Below, in pieces: positions 44,602 to 57,300 of a stretch of DNA of 64,000 bases. Source of the stretch: Anastatus disparis (lineage: Eukaryota > Arthropoda > Insecta > Hymenoptera > Eupelmidae). The stretch spans positions 806,001 to 870,000 of the forward strand of contig JAFFSR010000309.1 of the NCBI GenBank assembly GCA_017163975.1, written 5' to 3'. The notes beneath the pieces are model-generated. The model was given only the letters and a program-made list of their open reading frames with translations. It ran no database searches and was not told the origin of the DNA. Position 1 is the stretch's first letter. Each line of letters opens with the position of its first letter. A program made the translations under genes and the position numbers.

Positions 44602-44830
44602 AGTAAGAAACCAAAATGGACGCAAAAGTATGATAGTGGGGATTATGTATGGGCGATTTATGGACGATGGGGATTTTACTCTGCGAAAATAATATAAAAA
44701 ACGATGATGAAAATTAATGTTTGGTTTATGAACTATCCAAGGACGTACCATATTACAAAAAAGGAGAGAATATGTTTGCTATTAGAAAAATCTGAAGAAG
44801 TTATAAACACATCCAAAAATAAAAATGATA
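44602..44830 (+). pseudogene. PWWP-like fragment
   Basis: After an acceptor-like atttctag at 44601, a frame reads KYDSGDYVWAIYGRWGFYSA, which resembles the start of a PWWP domain (GD.VWA...G...+PA). After a TAA near 44696, the same region continues in the frame from 44704 with INVWFMNYPRTYHITKKERI, like the second strand set of such a fold. A Tigger-like MITE begins at 44831 inside the open frame. PWWP domains bind methylated histone tails and DNA; this copy is interrupted and probably dead. The assignment is tentative. Confidence 0.35.
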
Positions 44831-45575
44831 CAGTCATCCCTCCGAATAAGCTTATCCGCAATAAGCGCATACCCCTATGTTTGCTCGCGAGCCATGCCCC
44901 CACTGCGACTACCAAGTCCGAGCTCACTAAACTTTTGCGGACTGCTTCTCAATAAGCGCAATCGCTCATAGGGGATTTAAAATTTAAATTTGAAATAAAA
45001 TCTTAGTATTTTATATTATTAATAACGAAATTTTTCATTGAAGCATAAATTTTTATTAAAAATGTTTATAAATATATTTATAATAAATATTTATAGTTTT
45101 ATTAATTCTAACGTTTATTTACTTTTATTAAATGTTTTCTGACAAAATATTGTAAGCTTTTGTTATTAGAAATTCATTTTGAAAATTGTTTTGAATTGTG
45201 TTTTTTTGCTACAGGTTCTTCGACACTCACTTTCACGGAATCACTTTCATTTTTTGCATCACTAGCACCTGCTTGAACAAAAGAATTTTTGTGTTTGATT
45301 TTTTTAATCGAGTCTGACATTTTTACACACTCACCTAGTATTTCTGTACTTATGACACGTGTCTGTTCTCAAACAGTAGCCGTTAAAACAATAAATGTAC
45401 GGCAATTTAAGGGACTATCGCCAATACGCTTATTGAGAAGCACTAAACCTAAAATGTGCAAGAGAGACAGCAAGTCAGGAAAAAAGGATCTATGTACGCG
45501 CGGTAGGGGAACCCCGATTCGTGGAAAACCTCTTCCCCTTGGGGGCTTCTATGCGCTTATTCGGAGGGATGACTA
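44831..45575. mobile_element. 745-bp pogo/Tigger-like MITE
   Basis: Left end CAGTCATCCCTCCGAATAAG; the right end is its inverse with a terminal mismatch, and both continue into GCGCATA. TA lies at 44829-44830 and 45576-45577. CAG-starting ends with TA duplication fit the pogo/Tigger branch of Tc1/mariner. No transposase frame. Confidence 0.7.
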
Positions 45576-45582
45576 TATGGTA

Positions 45583-46225
45583 CTGCCGTGTTAAGTAAAA
45601 ACTTACATAAGTGACATTTCGATGAAAAATAAATTTTTTCTATCAATAGATCCGATAAAAAAATAGCCCATTAAGAGGAGGTCACGTATCTCTGTCCTTT
45701 TTTAATCAAAGAATTGAGATTTTTACGAAAACTAATAACTTGAGCAAAAAATGAAGAGAAAGCCGCATCTTGTATCAGAAAAAGCAATATTTTCTTTAAT
45801 AAGAAAGAATTAATTTTATTGCTTCGTTTTCAAGAAAACCTTGAAAAACTTAAATCATAGAGGTTAGGGTAGACGATTTGGTTTTTCAAGATTTTCTTGA
45901 GAACGAAGCAATAAAATTAATTTTTTCTTATCAAAGAAAATATTGCTTTTTCTGATACAAGATGCGGCTTTCTTTTTATTTTTTGATAAAGTTATTAGTT
46001 TTTGTAAAAAATCATTTCTTGGATTAGAAAAGGACAGAGATACATGACCTCCTCTTAAATGAATTAAAAAAAAGTTGTTTTAAATTTTTCGCTAAAAAAT
46101 GAGGAAATAAAGATTACTTAAGTATTGAAAAATTAAAAATTGGATCGGACAAAATTGATATTATTTCACTTTATCACTTTTATTTATTTTACACTTATGT
46201 AAGTTTTTACTTACCACGGCAGAGT
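45583..46225. mobile_element. palindromic MITE with CTGCCGTG ends
   Basis: CTGCCGTGTTAAGTAAAAAC on the left is inverted at 46195-46223. Arms of about 260-330 bp share the lines 'gatacaagatgcggctttct' and 'aggacagagatac'. TA flanks are likely. It starts only 5 bp after the Tigger-like copy. Confidence 0.7.
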
Positions 46226-46272
46226 AAATGCCATTCGTGAATTACATAAAGCTTCGAAATAAAAGTGTTCAT

Positions 46273-46489
46273 TAAGGTGACTACGGAAGTTCGGTTCGAC
46301 TTCATTTAGTAGTTTACAAATTACTCTTTCAATTTCTAAAATTTTTTGAATTTTTTAATTTTTCACCATTTATTATAATCCGTAGAGTAGTGGAAAATTA
46401 AAAAATCTGAAAAATTTTACATATTGAAAAAGTAATTTGTAAACTCAAAAATAAAACCTAACCTAAAATCCGAAGTCGCCTTAAGATAA
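46273..46489. mobile_element. 217-bp MITE with TTAAGG ends
   Basis: TTAAGGTGACTACGGA at the left and TCCGAAGTCGCCTTAA at the right are imperfect inverses, and the arms pair over about 90 bp around 46375. Apparent TTAA flanks. Confidence 0.65.
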
Positions 46490-48038
46490 TATTACTTTTT
46501 ATTTTATGTCGTGAAAATAATAACAACAGATTTTATTTTGATTTTATTTGATAAAAACATTTTTTTTTTTGTTTTTGACACAATGTGTATGAAATTGCAT
46601 TTCCTTCAACATTACCAAATTATTAATTTGCTATTTAACGCTTTTAGAGTCAAAATAGTACATTTCGTAACGGGTATGAAAAGCAGAGTTGGGCATAGTT
46701 AATTAAATCCGTCCATTCATTGACAAATTGGTTAGTTATTAATTAAACTTCAATCAACTAAAAATAATTATCAATTATATATCAGTTAATTGAGAATTAA
46801 ATTTTAATTATTCATTAAATAAGAGTTTAATTGATAATTAAAGTTTTAGTTATCAATTAAATGACATGGAATCGATAACTAATTTCAATTAACTACGGTT
46901 TAATTGAGAATCAAATTTCAATTATTAATTAAATAAGAGTTCAATTGATAATTAAAAGTTTGGAAAAAAAATTATGATAAGGTTTTCTATTGGAAATTGT
47001 GTGTAATATATTTTGATCTTAATAGATTAGAATTCAAGACATCGTAAAGCATAATCATAAAAAATTTAACAAAAGAGAAATTTAGAAATTTAAAAATCTT
47101 GTTTTTAATTTATAATATTTCGCTAAAATGATACGTAAAAATGTAAGTACAAAATAAAATAATATACGATACGTGTGCTCGAAGTGGTCCTCTTACACGA
47201 CGTGCTAACTGCATGCTGTGTAAAAAAGGACCACTTAGAGCACGTGTATCGTAATGTACTATTAATTCTAGTTATTACATCGAAATCAAAAACAAGCATT
47301 CAAGTAGGTGGAAATTTTCTAGTTTCTGTCAAACAAATGTCTACGTCACACGCTTTTCCTCTGCATTGGAAGTTACAAAAGAGCAACGAAGTTGCGGTTT
47401 TGAGGCTAGAATGGAAAAAAAATTGCGTTCGTTACTATAGTGCCATAAATACTAAATATTTATGGTATTAGTTTGCAGGAATCGACAAAGCAGATTTGGT
47501 AATAATACAATTTTATATGCACATTAAACATATCTGAAATTAACTTGAAAAATAAGATACACTGATAAAATACAATCGAATAAATATAAATGAAATTTTT
47601 ATAGTTTCATAATATCAAAATTTAAAACAATTATAATAATTCAATATCAATATTAAAAGTCGAATTCAATGCAACAGTCAAATATGTTTTTTTAAAAACG
47701 TGCCTTATTTCGCTAACTTGACAATATTTTATATACATGGTTTTCTAACATAAATCTATAATTCATAATTACCAGTTTATAAAAATCACAATGCAGCGTG
47801 ACAATTGGCTATTTACAAATAAAACAAATAGAATATTTTACTTGTTAGTTGATAATTCAATAATCGGGATTCGTATTCAAATTAGCTATTGCTTTTATAG
47901 AATTGAGCACGTTTAGTTCAAATACAGGTGAATTATTCATTTATCTAAGGCAAAGACCCAACTAAAAACGCGATCAGTACCCAATAAAAGATCAAAAATA
48001 AATAAGTTTATTATTGATGATGTATGAAAAGAAATAAC
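46490..48038. other. AT-rich interval with TTAATT-type repeats and a hairpin
   Basis: 46690-46975 is packed with 'caattaa', 'gataatt' and 'ttaattaa' variants, possibly a decayed dyad-rich repeat. A strong hairpin lies at 47164-47256. There is no gene. Confidence 0.45.
47164..47256. repeat. long hairpin
   Basis: TACGATACGTGTGCTC and AAGTGGTCCTCTTACAC pair with GTGTAAAAAAGGACCACTT and GAGCACGTGTATCGTA: arms of about 34 bp with few mismatches and a loop of about 20 bp. Confidence 0.75.
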
Positions 48039-48600
48039 AACCAAAAAAAACCTTTAAAAAGGTAAAAGTCTAGGCATTTATGAGTCTCATATTTGAGATT
48101 ATAAATTACTCTTTTTTCACATTTTTTTATGTGAAAAGCATTTTTAATAAATTTTTCCTAAAACAGAAATTAATATAAAATAATCAAATGGGTTTTATAA
48201 TAAGTAAAAAATGACTAAATTTATTATTGTCTCTATGTAAATAATAACTCCTTTTGAATAAATTTTTTCTTTTATACTAAATTACAATTTCTTCCTTTAA
48301 TTGTTCTTCGATCACTTCTTTCTTTAATCTTAAAATTATATGTATAAGTTCCAAACTTACAGCTATAAAAATAGTGCGATCATTAGAAGTTGGCCATGTA
48401 TTTTATGATAATTAAAGGAATCACATTATTTTCAAAAGAAACAAGAAATATTTCATTTTACTTTTTATCATCCCATTCTTTTTGCTTTCTCATAGAGAAA
48501 GCATTGTATCGGTAAAAAAAATTTTTTTCTATTTTTTCATTAATTTGTACATATTTGAACTCGGTGAGTCGAAAAAAGTGGTTTCCAGAAAATGTCTGTA

Positions 48601-48635
<35 letters not shown>

Positions 48636-51330
48636 ATGTATGAATTCAGTTAGTAAACTGTATCTCGAGAACTACTCGATGGATTTGCTTCTAATTTTGC
48701 ATGGAATTTAGTTTTGTGATTAACTTGCTGGGAAGCTATTGATAATTTGGTTCTTCCAGCTTAGTTTTCATTTTAAAGTTTAAAAAAAAAAAAAAAAAAA
48801 TTCGATTTTTGGTTTTTTGGTTTTTTTTTGTTTACTACTCGATGAATTTGCTTCAAAATTTGCATGGAATTTATTTCTGATTGCGCGGATAAAATAAATT
48901 TTTAAAAACTGATTTTCTTAGCTCAGTTTTAATTTTAGAGCATTTTGAAATTTTTGAAAAAAATGTTTCTATTTATTAAGCCAATAAAATCTTAAAAACT
49001 ACTCGATGGATTTACTTCAAATTTCCCATACGATTCAATTTTTTGATGAACTGGTGCGGAAGCTATTGGGAATTGATTTTCTTAGTGCAGTTTTTTTTTT
49101 AGAATCATTTTAAGAATTTTTAAAAAATTTCGATTTTTCATTTTTTTTGTATTTTACGTAAACTACTCGAAGAATTTGTTCGAAAATTTGTATGGAACTT
49201 TATTTCGACTGCCAAAATTATTAAAAATTTTGTAAACTAATTTTCTTAGCGCACTTTTAATTTTAGAGCATTTTTAAAATTTTTTAAAAAATTTTTATTT
49301 TTAATTTTTTTCTATTTTACGAAAACCATTCGATTGATTTGCTCCAAAATTTGTATGCAAATAATTCGCTACTATCTGAAGAAAACAAGCTTTGGAATAC
49401 TAATTTTCTCAGCGCAGTTTTAATTTTAGAGCACTTCGAAAATTTTCTAAAAAATTTTTATTTTTCATTCATTTTCTTTTTTGCGTTAACCATACTATAA
49501 ATTTTCTCCAAAATTTTCATACAATTAATTCGCTATTGTCTGAAAAAAATAAGCTTTTGGAAACTAATTTTCTTAGCGTGGTTACAATTTTAGAGAATTT
49601 TAAAGATTTAAAAAAAAATATCGATTCTTCTTTTCTTATTTTTTTTTTTATTCTACGTAAAGTACTCGATAGATTTGTTCTAAAAATTACAGGGAAATCA
49701 TTCGCGACTGCCAAAAGAAGGGAAATTTTCAAAAATTGATTTTCATAGCGTAGTTTTAATTTTAGAGCATTTTTAAAATTTTAAAAAAGAAATTTTGAAA
49801 AGAAAATGTTATTTATTTAACCAGTTAGATCTCGAAAATTACTCTATGGATTTGCTTCAAATTTTGTATACCATCTATGTTTTTGTATAACTAGGCGGGA
49901 AACTATAGAAAATTTGTATTCATAGTGTATTTTTTTTATTATAGAGCCATTTTAAGAATTTGAAAAAATTTTCGATTTTTAATTTTTTTTTTTGTATTTT
50001 ACGTAAGTTAATTGATGAGTTTTCTTTGAGTTTCCATGGGAATAATTTGCATCTGCCAAAAGAAGGATAACTTTTATAAACCGATCTTTTTAGCGTAGTT
50101 TTCTTTTTAGAAAATTTTAAAAATTTTCTTAAAAAATTTTCATATTTCAGTATTTTTCCATTTTACGTAAAGTACTTGATAGAATTACTCTAAAATTTGT
50201 ATACAAGTTATTTGCTACTGTCCTTATAAACCAAGTTTTAAATAAATAATTTTATTAGCGTAGCTTTTTGATCACTTCTTTTGTTTACTGAGTTACTCTT
50301 GAAAATTTATAATAGTACTACTGAATTTAATTACCGTTACTAAAATTGACTACTTGGATTTACCAAGCTTAGTCGTGATAAAAAGATATCCACAAGATAA
50401 CAAAAATAATAAATTCAAACCTATGTATAAGGCTAGCTAAAGTCAACAAAATTAAACACTTTAAAAGCTAACATTTAACTCAAACAAAATGTTGAAAAGG
50501 CAATCAACTAGCATATATATTCAAAATTTATAAAGTACAAAATGAATAAATATTAATGATGGACAATTTTTTTATATTAAAATCACATTTAAATAAATAT
50601 AAAAAAATAATGAAACTCAAAGAGCTCTATGAGAAAGCATTCCGCCAAAGCACTTGGCAGCGTTTTTAGTTTTCTAATTCTTTTAAATATTCTACTTTAT
50701 GCAATAAAAATGTCTTCAAACATTCTGCTTCGTACAATTGAAATAGAAAATGTGATAGTTCTTTAGTTAATCTATTTCATTCATTTTTAACTATCACATT
50801 TTCTATTTCAATTGTACGAAGCAGAATGTTTGAAGAAATTTTTATTGCATAAAGTAGAATATTTAAAAGAATTAGGAAAACTAAAAAAGAGTGGGATGAT
50901 AAAAAATAAAATGAAATATTTCTTGTTTTTTTTTTTAAATAATGTGATTCCTTTAATTATCATAAAATATATGGCCAACTTCTAATGATCGCACTATTTT
51001 CATAGCTGTAAGTTTGGAACTTATACATATAATTTTAAGATTAAAGAAAGAAGTGATCGAAGAACAATTAAAGGAAAAAGTTGTAATTTAGTGTAAAAGA
51101 AAAAATTTATTCAAAATGAGTTATTATTTACATAGAGACAATAATAAATTTAGTCATTTTTTACTTATTATAAAACCCATTTGATTATTTTATATTAATT
51201 TCTGTTTTAGAAAAAATTTATTAAAAATGCTTTTCACATAAAAAAATGTGAAAAAAAGAGTAATTTATAATCTCAGATATGAGACTCATAAATGCCTAGA
51301 CTTTTACCTTTTTAAAGATTTTTTTGGGGA
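48039..51330. repeat. long palindrome split by a HINE insertion
   Basis: The left arm 48039-48482 plus 50663-50765 is the inverse of about 50785-51330. Shared lines include 'ggtaaaagtctaggcattta', 'tagaagttggccat' and 'tcgtacaattgaaatagaaa'. With the 2180-bp HINE removed, a palindrome of about 1.1 kb remains, arms about 540 bp, spacer about 20-30 bp. Confidence 0.82.
48483..50662 (+). mobile_element. Helentron-like (HINE) repeat, copy C
   Basis: Same termini, (GT)n position, monomer order and 3-prime hairpin as copy B, very similar throughout. It lies inside the palindrome, with five T on each side; the opposite palindrome arm shows an unbroken six-base A/T run at the site, consistent with insertion into a T run. 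Confidence 0.82.
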
Positions 51331-51600
51331 AGACTTCACGACTTTTCCTGGGTTTAATTTTTGTATTAATATTAGTAAATTCAAAATGCAAGTTAAATAT
51401 TTTTTAAACAATGAGCTATTAGCATAGAGACAATAATAAATATGGCCATTTGAAATAAATTTATTTTAAAAATGTGAAAAAAAAGAGACATTTATAATCT
51501 CAGATATGAGATTCATGCATGCCTAGACTTTTACCTTTTTAAAGGTATTTTTTGGAAAGATTTTACAACTTTTCCTGGGTTTTATATATTGTAACATCAT
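51331..51600. repeat. partial tandem copy of the palindrome end
   Basis: Lines 'gagacaataataaat', 'tttataatctcagatatgag' and 'gcctagacttttaccttttt' from 51130-51320 recur at 51425-51545, each before 'ttttcctgggtttta'. Confidence 0.65.
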
Positions 51601-53408
51601 AGGTAAATTCACAATTGAAGTTTAATATTTATTTATAATACCAAATTACTTATATGAAATCCAAAAATATTTATATTTTTATAATATTTTTAACTTTTTC
51701 CAAACCAAACTCTATTAATTCATTTTTATTTTTTAACTGAAATGATAAACTTGTGAAGATATATAAATTAAAGATCCATGGAAATTTTGAAGTCAATTTG
51801 TTGAAAATTGGCTGAGAAGTTATGCGACAACTACAAAAATAAACTAAATCAAGTCATTGACAAAAGAAAACTATTTTAATCACTGGATGAGGTCTTTTGC
51901 AATGATATATATTTATGATACAAAAAAATTCCATCAATTAATATTAAAAGAAAAAATATTTATCATTACATTTAAATTAAATTTTTTTCAGACTTTAACT
52001 CAGGTCTAATACCTTAAAAGGATTATGCAACAAGAAAAGATAGACTAGCTATTTATAATTTATTTCTATATTCTATTATTTATAGCTTTATTTACAAAAT
52101 GTCTATATAATTCTATGTATTCCATCAGAGATTTTTGTATATTCATGCAAAATCACTTTTCAAAGCTGTAATGAATAATCCTTCTTACTATGAATGGATT
52201 TTTCTTTTGAGTACATTGTACTTATTGGCATAAAGTCATGTTATAATTATGTTCTTAGTTCCTTAAGAAGTAATATGATTTCAACTTTTTTTCTAGCTAT
52301 AAACAATATTTTTAATTTAATAAACTATAGATTTTAAGTAATGAAGCTATGGACAAAGATATATTTAAAAATATTTTGAAATTCAGAAATTTGCTTTCTA
52401 CGAACTTCAACTCAAAACTTTGATTGAAACTTTTATATTATTTTGTTTGCCAGGATTCTTAATAATCTTCATAATCTATATCAAATTAGTACGAATCTAA
52501 TTTTTTCTTTATATTATATAGAAATATATTATATGGACTTTTATAAAATATCCAAAATTTTTTAATAGTAACGAATCACTCAATAAACTTTAACTTTTGA
52601 TTACAAATATGTAAATTATTTTGTCTATCAGAATCTTGTTAACTATACCAAAGAGCATAAGCATATAATAATTTTAATTCATTCACATTTATTTCTGGAG
52701 CAACTTAATTAAAATTAGATAATAATTCAAACAACTAACATTGTAATAACATTCACATAAATGAACTATTTATTATTTACCTCTTCATCAATATCTCTTT
52801 TATATAATTTTTCGCTTGACATTATTCATTACTACTTTCACATAAGGATTATAATCACACAAAATTTCATATTATATATATCTATATGAAAATTATGAAA
52901 TCTTTTTATATTATAATCTTAAAATAGGAAAATTTTTTTTTTTCTTATCGTTTCATTTATTTTAAAGCAATATATAACTACTGAGATATGTATAATTTGC
53001 TTTCTTCAACTACCTTAGAAATAATAAATAGAAAAAATTATAGGTTATTAAAAACAAAAATTAAAATGATAGCAGAAGTAACTTTTTAGCCTCTCTCTCT
53101 CTCCCTCTCTTTTTCTCTTTCATGAAACGAGTATATCTATTGACTTTCGAACAGCCAGAAGTTTGGGTGAAAGGATGTTAGGGTGAAAACGTCGAAGTCA
53201 AAAAAGATGAAGAAAAGTTCAAATCGGAATAATGACTTACTACAAAACTATTTCATAAATACTCTATACATTTATCAATGTGATAAAATGTAAATTTAAG
53301 CATAGTTATTTAAGAATTTACCAAGAAAACAAAAAAAATAGTATAAAATAAACAAAAAAATTGTATTTATTAAGATGTATAGGTTAGATTTTTAAAAATT
53401 TAAAGATT
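51601..53408. other. AT-rich interval without recognisable features
   Basis: Only a short CT-rich run (53095-53120) stands out. Confidence 0.5.
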
Positions 53409-53874
53409 ATATCGACGTGCCGTACGAAGACTATCACTCCTGAACAATTTTAAACGAAAAAAATTATATTTCAATGTATATAGACGAAAACTATTATTTC
53501 AATTTTTATGTAAACGAAGACTATCACTCCTGAAAAATTTAAAACGAAAAGAATTATATTTCAATGTATGTAGACGAAAACTATTATTTTAATTCTTATG
53601 TAAACAAAGACTATCACTCTTGAAAAATTTGAAACGAAAAGAATTATATTTCAATGTATGTAGACGAAAACTATTATTTTAATTTTTATGTAAACGAAAA
53701 CAATCACTCCTCAACGAAAAAAAATATAAAAAATAACTTTTCTGCGCTCTTTGTTAGAAGTGATAGTCTTCGTTTACATAAAAATTAAAATGATAGTTTT
53801 CGTCGTATCTTCTGGAAGTGATAGTCTTCGTCGCAAATCTGAGGGTGATTGTCTTCGTAAGCACCGTCGATATA
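53409..53874. mobile_element. MITE with internal repeats of a GAAGACTATCACT motif
   Basis: The ends TATATCGACG and CGTCGATATA are inverse. The motif ACGAAGACTATCACT or a close variant occurs about four times forward in the left two thirds, in units of about 120 bp with 'gacgaaaactattatttt', and three times inverted in the right third. The repeats are not spaced or unique enough for a CRISPR array. Confidence 0.65.
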
Positions 53875-54321
53875 AGGAGCGCGTTACGGCCTCTCAGGCT
53901 GCGAGTTCATGAGACCCATACATGCCTTCGAGGCGCAACGCGCGCCTCTTGATTAAAAAATTACTACATTAAAATTTTATATTTTTTAATATACAATTTT
54001 AAACGTTAATAAATCAACGCAGATTTTAGTGATTAACTTTTGGTATTTAAACAAATGGTATTCCAAAGTCTTTTTACATAAAATTTGTGTAAACAAAAAA
54101 TTTATTTTCGTATTTATTTTGAAGCTAAGACTTTTCTTTATAATAATATAAAATAATTTAATCTTTATCATTCTTTTTATGTTATCCTTCTATAAAAAAG
54201 TCATTACCGGATGTTGTGAGGCAAAATTAAAAGTTTTTAAGTCTGACTCTTTGATTACTCGTTGTTATATAAAACCAAGATAAACGTTTTGGGATTAACT
54301 CACAGAGTGCGCGTGCGTGTA

Positions 54322-57300
54322 CAGGGTGTCTAGTTAAATAAGTCAATAAAATTCCCTGAGAATTCCAGGTTTTTCCATACAAATTTTATAAAATTTCCAG
54401 GAGTATTTTCATATACTTTTTTATGATTTTAAGTTTTATAATTTATAGAAGTGTATTTAATTTATATAGTTTACTATTATTTATTAACCAATAAATTAGG
54501 TTTCAAGAGTGTGTAATTGTATCGTAAGGGCTTAATGATAATATCAACAATATATAATTGAAATTATATCAAAACAATATATATGCTTTTTTATAAATAT
54601 TTCTCTATTTTAAAATTGCACAGAAATATTGTAAACAATTTATAAATACTATAAATATTAATTATAAGACAATATTATTTTTTCATTGCCGCTATTTTCT
54701 CCTCTGTTGCCAAAGCTTCTTTTTTTGCTTCTTCTAATAATTTTGTACGTTGTGATTGAAGTTATTAATTTTTAAATCATTAGCATTACACTTAGATCGA
54801 TGTTCATCTTCTGCTAGCTTTTTTAGGCTTTTCTCCTTCAACGCAGCTGAATAGCGAGAATAAGCATTTTTTGCACTTTGTATAAGAGCTTTTGGCACTT
54901 CATACTCTTTTAAACTATTTTGACTTACCATATAATCATACACTTGACGCTTAGCGATGAGAGAATCTTCTTTCATATTATCGAATAAACATTCGGAATT
55001 TATTAAAAATCCACGTTCGGCGTTTGCATTACCGTGAAATAAGCAGCATACTAGCTTTACAATTTGCATAAAATTAATATATATTTGTCTCTTACTATAT
55101 CTTTTCAAAAATGGTCAACACGTTTTTCAGAACGAGAATAGGTTAACTCTTTAACGCTTGGAAGAGCTATTAATTCCTTGAATTCTTCTGGTATAATGTC
55201 TGCAATTGACTCACTTATACGATTTTTTTCAGTAAGAATAAGGAGTAATTTATTGAGTCTATTTATTGCTATTTTTTAATCCAACATAATAACTCCTGGA
55301 TCAAGACAAGTAGCAGCACATGTAAGAAGATATGTTAAAGGAGATCGTTTCATCAATTTCAAAATAAATGCTTTTATCGCTAACTGACATTGTTGTCGAA
55401 AATCATCCAACACTTGTGAACTAACTTTGACAGATTTTAATTGTTTAAGCGTACCGAAACCCACAGTAATATTTTTCAGCGGCAAGTAATTCTTTTCATT
55501 ATTAATATCGTCAGCTTTAACCCTTACAGTCACAGGAGCCGATATATCGGCTACCTAATTTTCTTTTTTTTTACCTCAATATTTTTGCAATATCATGCTT
55601 GATTCTTGGATTTTTTGTATTTTCAGATACACATAGCCTTACTATTTATAATGCTGATGATATTTTATAAATTTATAACTATTAATTATTATTATAAACA
55701 AATACATACGAAAAAAGTGAATTGAATTGCATGACTGAAAGGGTTAAGAGTGGTAATAGGATTAACAGCTTCACTTGTCATAAAACGTTCCATAATATTT
55801 GTAATTGTTGAGCTTAAAATAGTGTGAAGAAACGGTACTAATGGTTTATCTGTTTGAAATTCTCTTAGAAAGGGTTCAACTTCTACAGCTACAGACTTAA
55901 AAAATGCAAGCTTCGCGGATAATAAAGGATCCACTGAAAAAGTTTCAGTAGTCTTAAAGCTTTTACATTTTGGTATATTTTTGTCTTTTTTAACACCTTC
56001 AACAAATTTTTTTATATTATTATTAATATCAATTGCTCTTCGAGCAACATTAACGTTTTCCAAACATCTAATATTACAAAACTTCAATGGAAAGATTTCA
56101 GATTCAGAATATTGTATGTACTGTGCCCTGCGTGCTGACACATCTTTAAATAGATAATAAAGCGCTTTTAAATGATTAAGTAAATCCCATTTAGTTTTAA
56201 TAATTGTGTCTTTAAATGTTTCATGTACAGCGTGAAGGCCACAACTTCCAATTTCAATTAATTTTATATCAACAAGTTGTATTTTTAACTCTCTTAAAAA
56301 TGCCCAGTTTACATTGGGCCTATCCATAGATATTTGTAGCAATTTTTTTCTATCAAGGTTAGCAGTACCTTCATTGAATAAATTTAGCAAATCGCATGCT
56401 CTAGTGCGGCCAAGAAAACAAGATGTTCAATATCTTGTTTGTACTTCATTTTTATCGAGATCCCAAAAGCGAATATTTATATCCATTTGCTGACGTTTAG
56501 CAATTTTATTTAAAGATTCATCAAAACCTACACTGAAAAATTCACATTTTTCAAATATTTTTTTCCAACTCATTTTTGTAAAATGGGGCTATGCCATATA
56601 TTATCAAATACGCGATTTTATCTTTACCAAGTTCCATTTTGCTTTACTATCTTTACACATTTTTTTAAGTACTATATCTTTTTCTGCAGTCCTTAGTGAC
56701 TTATGAGTCATGACCGTCTCAATGCACCAAAGAATTTCTGCTACAGTTACGTCATCTTTCAATAAAAAATTATCTAATCCTCGTTGTGACAATCCTGATG
56801 ATGTTGACGGCAATACAGATAGTCGTGAGGGTTGGATATCTTTACTAACATTTACTGGTAAAATCAATGCACAACTTGAGGCAGTATTTATACCTTCAAC
56901 TGAATTAGTTGCTACATTTTCTATTGGTTGCAGAGGTATATTTGAAGCATCCTTAATAATGGATTTCCAAAAACTTTTAAGTTCTATTGACGTGCTTCCT
57001 GAAGACACAAGTCGAATATGTTTCTTGCTATTCTTATGACTAACAAGAGCTTGACGTCTCATGTTACTCAAAGAAATATTACATTGGCAAGCATCACAAT
57101 AAGCTTTATATCGATTTTCTTTTATTTCTTTTATCCAAATCTGAAAATCAGGTTCTTTTTCCTAACTTTTTTGATAAGCTGTTTTGTAGGATGGCATTTT
57201 TTGCTATTTAATTTTAACCTGAAACATTTATAATTACAAAAACGAATTAAAGTATTATTTTATGATATATAGAATTTCATCTAATGTTGAATTGAGTATA

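Noticed and set aside
53415..53850. Regular repeats resembling a CRISPR array
   Set aside because: Repeats are diverged, spacers are themselves repeated, orientation flips, terminal inverted repeats bound the block, and the genome is eukaryotic.
53877..53960. GC-rich segment as a possible tRNA
   Set aside because: No complete cloverleaf with an A-box/B-box pair could be drawn; some local pairing only.
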